In this document: piece after piece, positions 62,541 to 64,000 of the stretch
How positions within the stretch are numbered: position 1 is the stretch's first letter
Layout: each line of letters starts with the position of its first letter
Origin: Straminergon stramineum
Taxonomy: Eukaryota > Streptophyta > Bryopsida > Hypnales > Calliergonaceae
NCBI GenBank assembly: GCA_963920665.1
Contig: OY987265.1
Coordinates: forward strand, 17,985,001-18,049,000
DNA length: 64,000 nt
Direction: 5' to 3'
The notes under the pieces: model-generated
Database searches by the model: none
What the model was told of the DNA's origin: nothing
Seen by the model: the letters and a program-made list of their open reading frames with translations, nothing else
Program-made: the position numbers and the translations under genes

Positions 62541-64000
62541 TTGAGATTTTGTTTTATTTTCAAAAAAAATTTGAGCATGTTGAAGAAAATTAATCTTACA
62601 ATCCACCATTAAGATTTTATAGTATTGAAATTATAAGGTAGAAACATATTCGCAAAAGAGGCTAGGTTATTGTCAATTTGCTATGCATTGTGTCATTGCA
62701 AGATTTTTTTGATGTGTTCTACATATTCTTTTGAAGTGAAACTTGGTGGACATATGTACAACATTACTCTAATTATGTTAGTTTTTAAAATCCAAAGTTT
62801 TTAGTGCAAAAAAATTCTACTAATGGCGGTCAAAGTCAGCTGAAATTGTAGGGCAGTGTTCGAAAAAAACTTTTGTTCCAACTTTGAATGCTTATATCTT
62901 TTACTCCATACGACAAAATTGGACAAAATTTTTACTACATGATGCTAGACAAGTAAAATATAAGATCCTATGGTTAGGTTCCAAAAAATTTATTCTTTTG
63001 TTTTTTGAGACACACATAGTAGAAATGGCAACTTTGAGTGATTTTTGACCAAAAAAAAAATGGCCTTGATCTTTAGGAGTTAATTTTCATCTCAATGTGG
63101 GCATGTAAGTAAATTTACTCAAAAAAATTCACTAATTTTTCTATTTTATTGGATGGATTGATTTTTTTTAAATTTAATTTTTCTAGTCTGGTTAATCCCA
63201 TAAGTCTTAAAGTCTTAAGTATTTCCTTGAGGAATAACTGAAAGTGCCTTGAGGTTCCTATTGTCTCAATTTTTGACACAATTTATTAAATATTTTTTAA
63301 GGCAATCAAATAGACTATCTTTGGTAGAATATTATTTTTAGTCAAATTGATGAACGAGAGCAAAAGCTACATAAATTCAACATCTATAGGTCATAAATTA
63401 TAAGTTAAAAAGGATTCAAAGTTTTATAATCTAATATAGCAAGGTGACCAAAAAACTTGTTTTCTTCATTTTAAATGCAAATATACAACAATGTACTTGA
63501 ACAATGTTTTTGAAATTGTTTCCAAGCATTTCCACACAAGCCTAGTAAATGATCCTATACTTGGATATGCAAAAAAAATAAAAAATTCAGAAAATTTTTT
63601 CTTTGGATTGGAAATGGCAAATTAGAGTATTTTTTTGATGAAAAAATGGCTTGAAAATTTAGGCACCAAACAAAAAGGAAGTGGTATTTCTTTTGAGAAT
63701 TACTTATAGGTTGAATATTTGTAACATAGTATCGTAATTTTCAAACTATGACATTTTTAATTGTAAATTAAAACTTTTACTTGGGTATCACTTGCAAAGA
63801 GTGTAGCAAGAGCCGTAGTTTATTTTTATTAAAATAAAGAATAATTTTAAAATAAAATTGTGGATGAAAAGATACACAAATTATTTGAATGCTCAAAATA
63901 AATGATAAATTAATTTGTACTTGAAAATAAATTTTTGATTCTCAAAGGTCAAATTAATTTTTATTAATTTTTATTTATTAAAACAATGCAATTGTAAGTG
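62541..64000. other. AT-rich intergenic DNA including a dispersed repeat copy
   Basis: 62840-63080 matches 10440-10690 in inverted orientation. The rest is AT-rich with no recognised gene. The window ends without any feature crossing the border that I can name. Confidence 0.5.

Overview
The window reads as a nuclear genome segment from a land plant. It carries two intron-rich housekeeping genes with GC-rich exons, set in very AT-rich DNA full of decayed, nested transposons. Both genes have plant-type relatives: a cytosolic-type adenylate kinase of the Arabidopsis AMK class, and an EAF1/VID21-type NuA4 scaffold with HSA and SANT domains. Introns are short for a genome this rich in repeats, and the EAF1-like protein is quite divergent from flowering-plant versions. 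That hints at a seedless plant (bryophyte, lycophyte or fern), but the species cannot be named from sequence alone.

Layout. 1-4.7 kb is AT-rich DNA without genes. 4.89-7.16 kb (+) is a complete six-exon adenylate kinase gene (242 aa). 9.65-10.7 kb holds repeat copies. 11.86-24.35 kb (-) is a 27-exon EAF1-like gene whose splice phases all agree (2110 aa), with a GC-rich 5' leader and probable 5'-UTR intron up to about 25.95 kb. 27.4-32.6 kb holds two decayed Ty3/gypsy pieces in opposite orientation: a minus-strand RNase H-integrase remnant with its 3' LTR, and a plus-strand LTR end followed by a primer binding site. 33.3-42.2 kb holds fragments of a minus-strand ORF with a SWIM-like zinc finger, probably an old MULE-like transposase. 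It is split by a 1.08-kb foldback element, a 4.47-kb CACTA element with perfect 3-bp target duplications, and a 160-bp CACTA MITE. 42.27-43.04 kb is another TIR element.

46.7-50.2 kb holds signs of a small spliced transcription unit (TATA-like box, leader donors, two coding exons giving 85 aa). 50.2-52.5 kb is a degenerate repeat field. 52.5-58.0 kb (+) is the most interesting object: a ten-exon, heavily mutated gene. Its N-terminal part resembles a ParB/Srx-like fold and its C-terminal part resembles a beta-class DNA amino-methyltransferase. It is interrupted by a 1295-bp solo LTR with a 5-bp target duplication. Splice sites and phases remain consistent over the whole locus, so this was once a functional intron-containing gene, or a gene carried by a mobile element. 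59-64 kb holds foldback elements, a third CACTA MITE and AT-rich DNA.

The two intact genes are independent housekeeping functions (adenine nucleotide balance; histone acetyltransferase complex assembly). The rest is a record of successive insertions: CACTA into MULE-like ORF, MITE into CACTA, LTR element into the ParB/methyltransferase gene, MITE into a TIR element.
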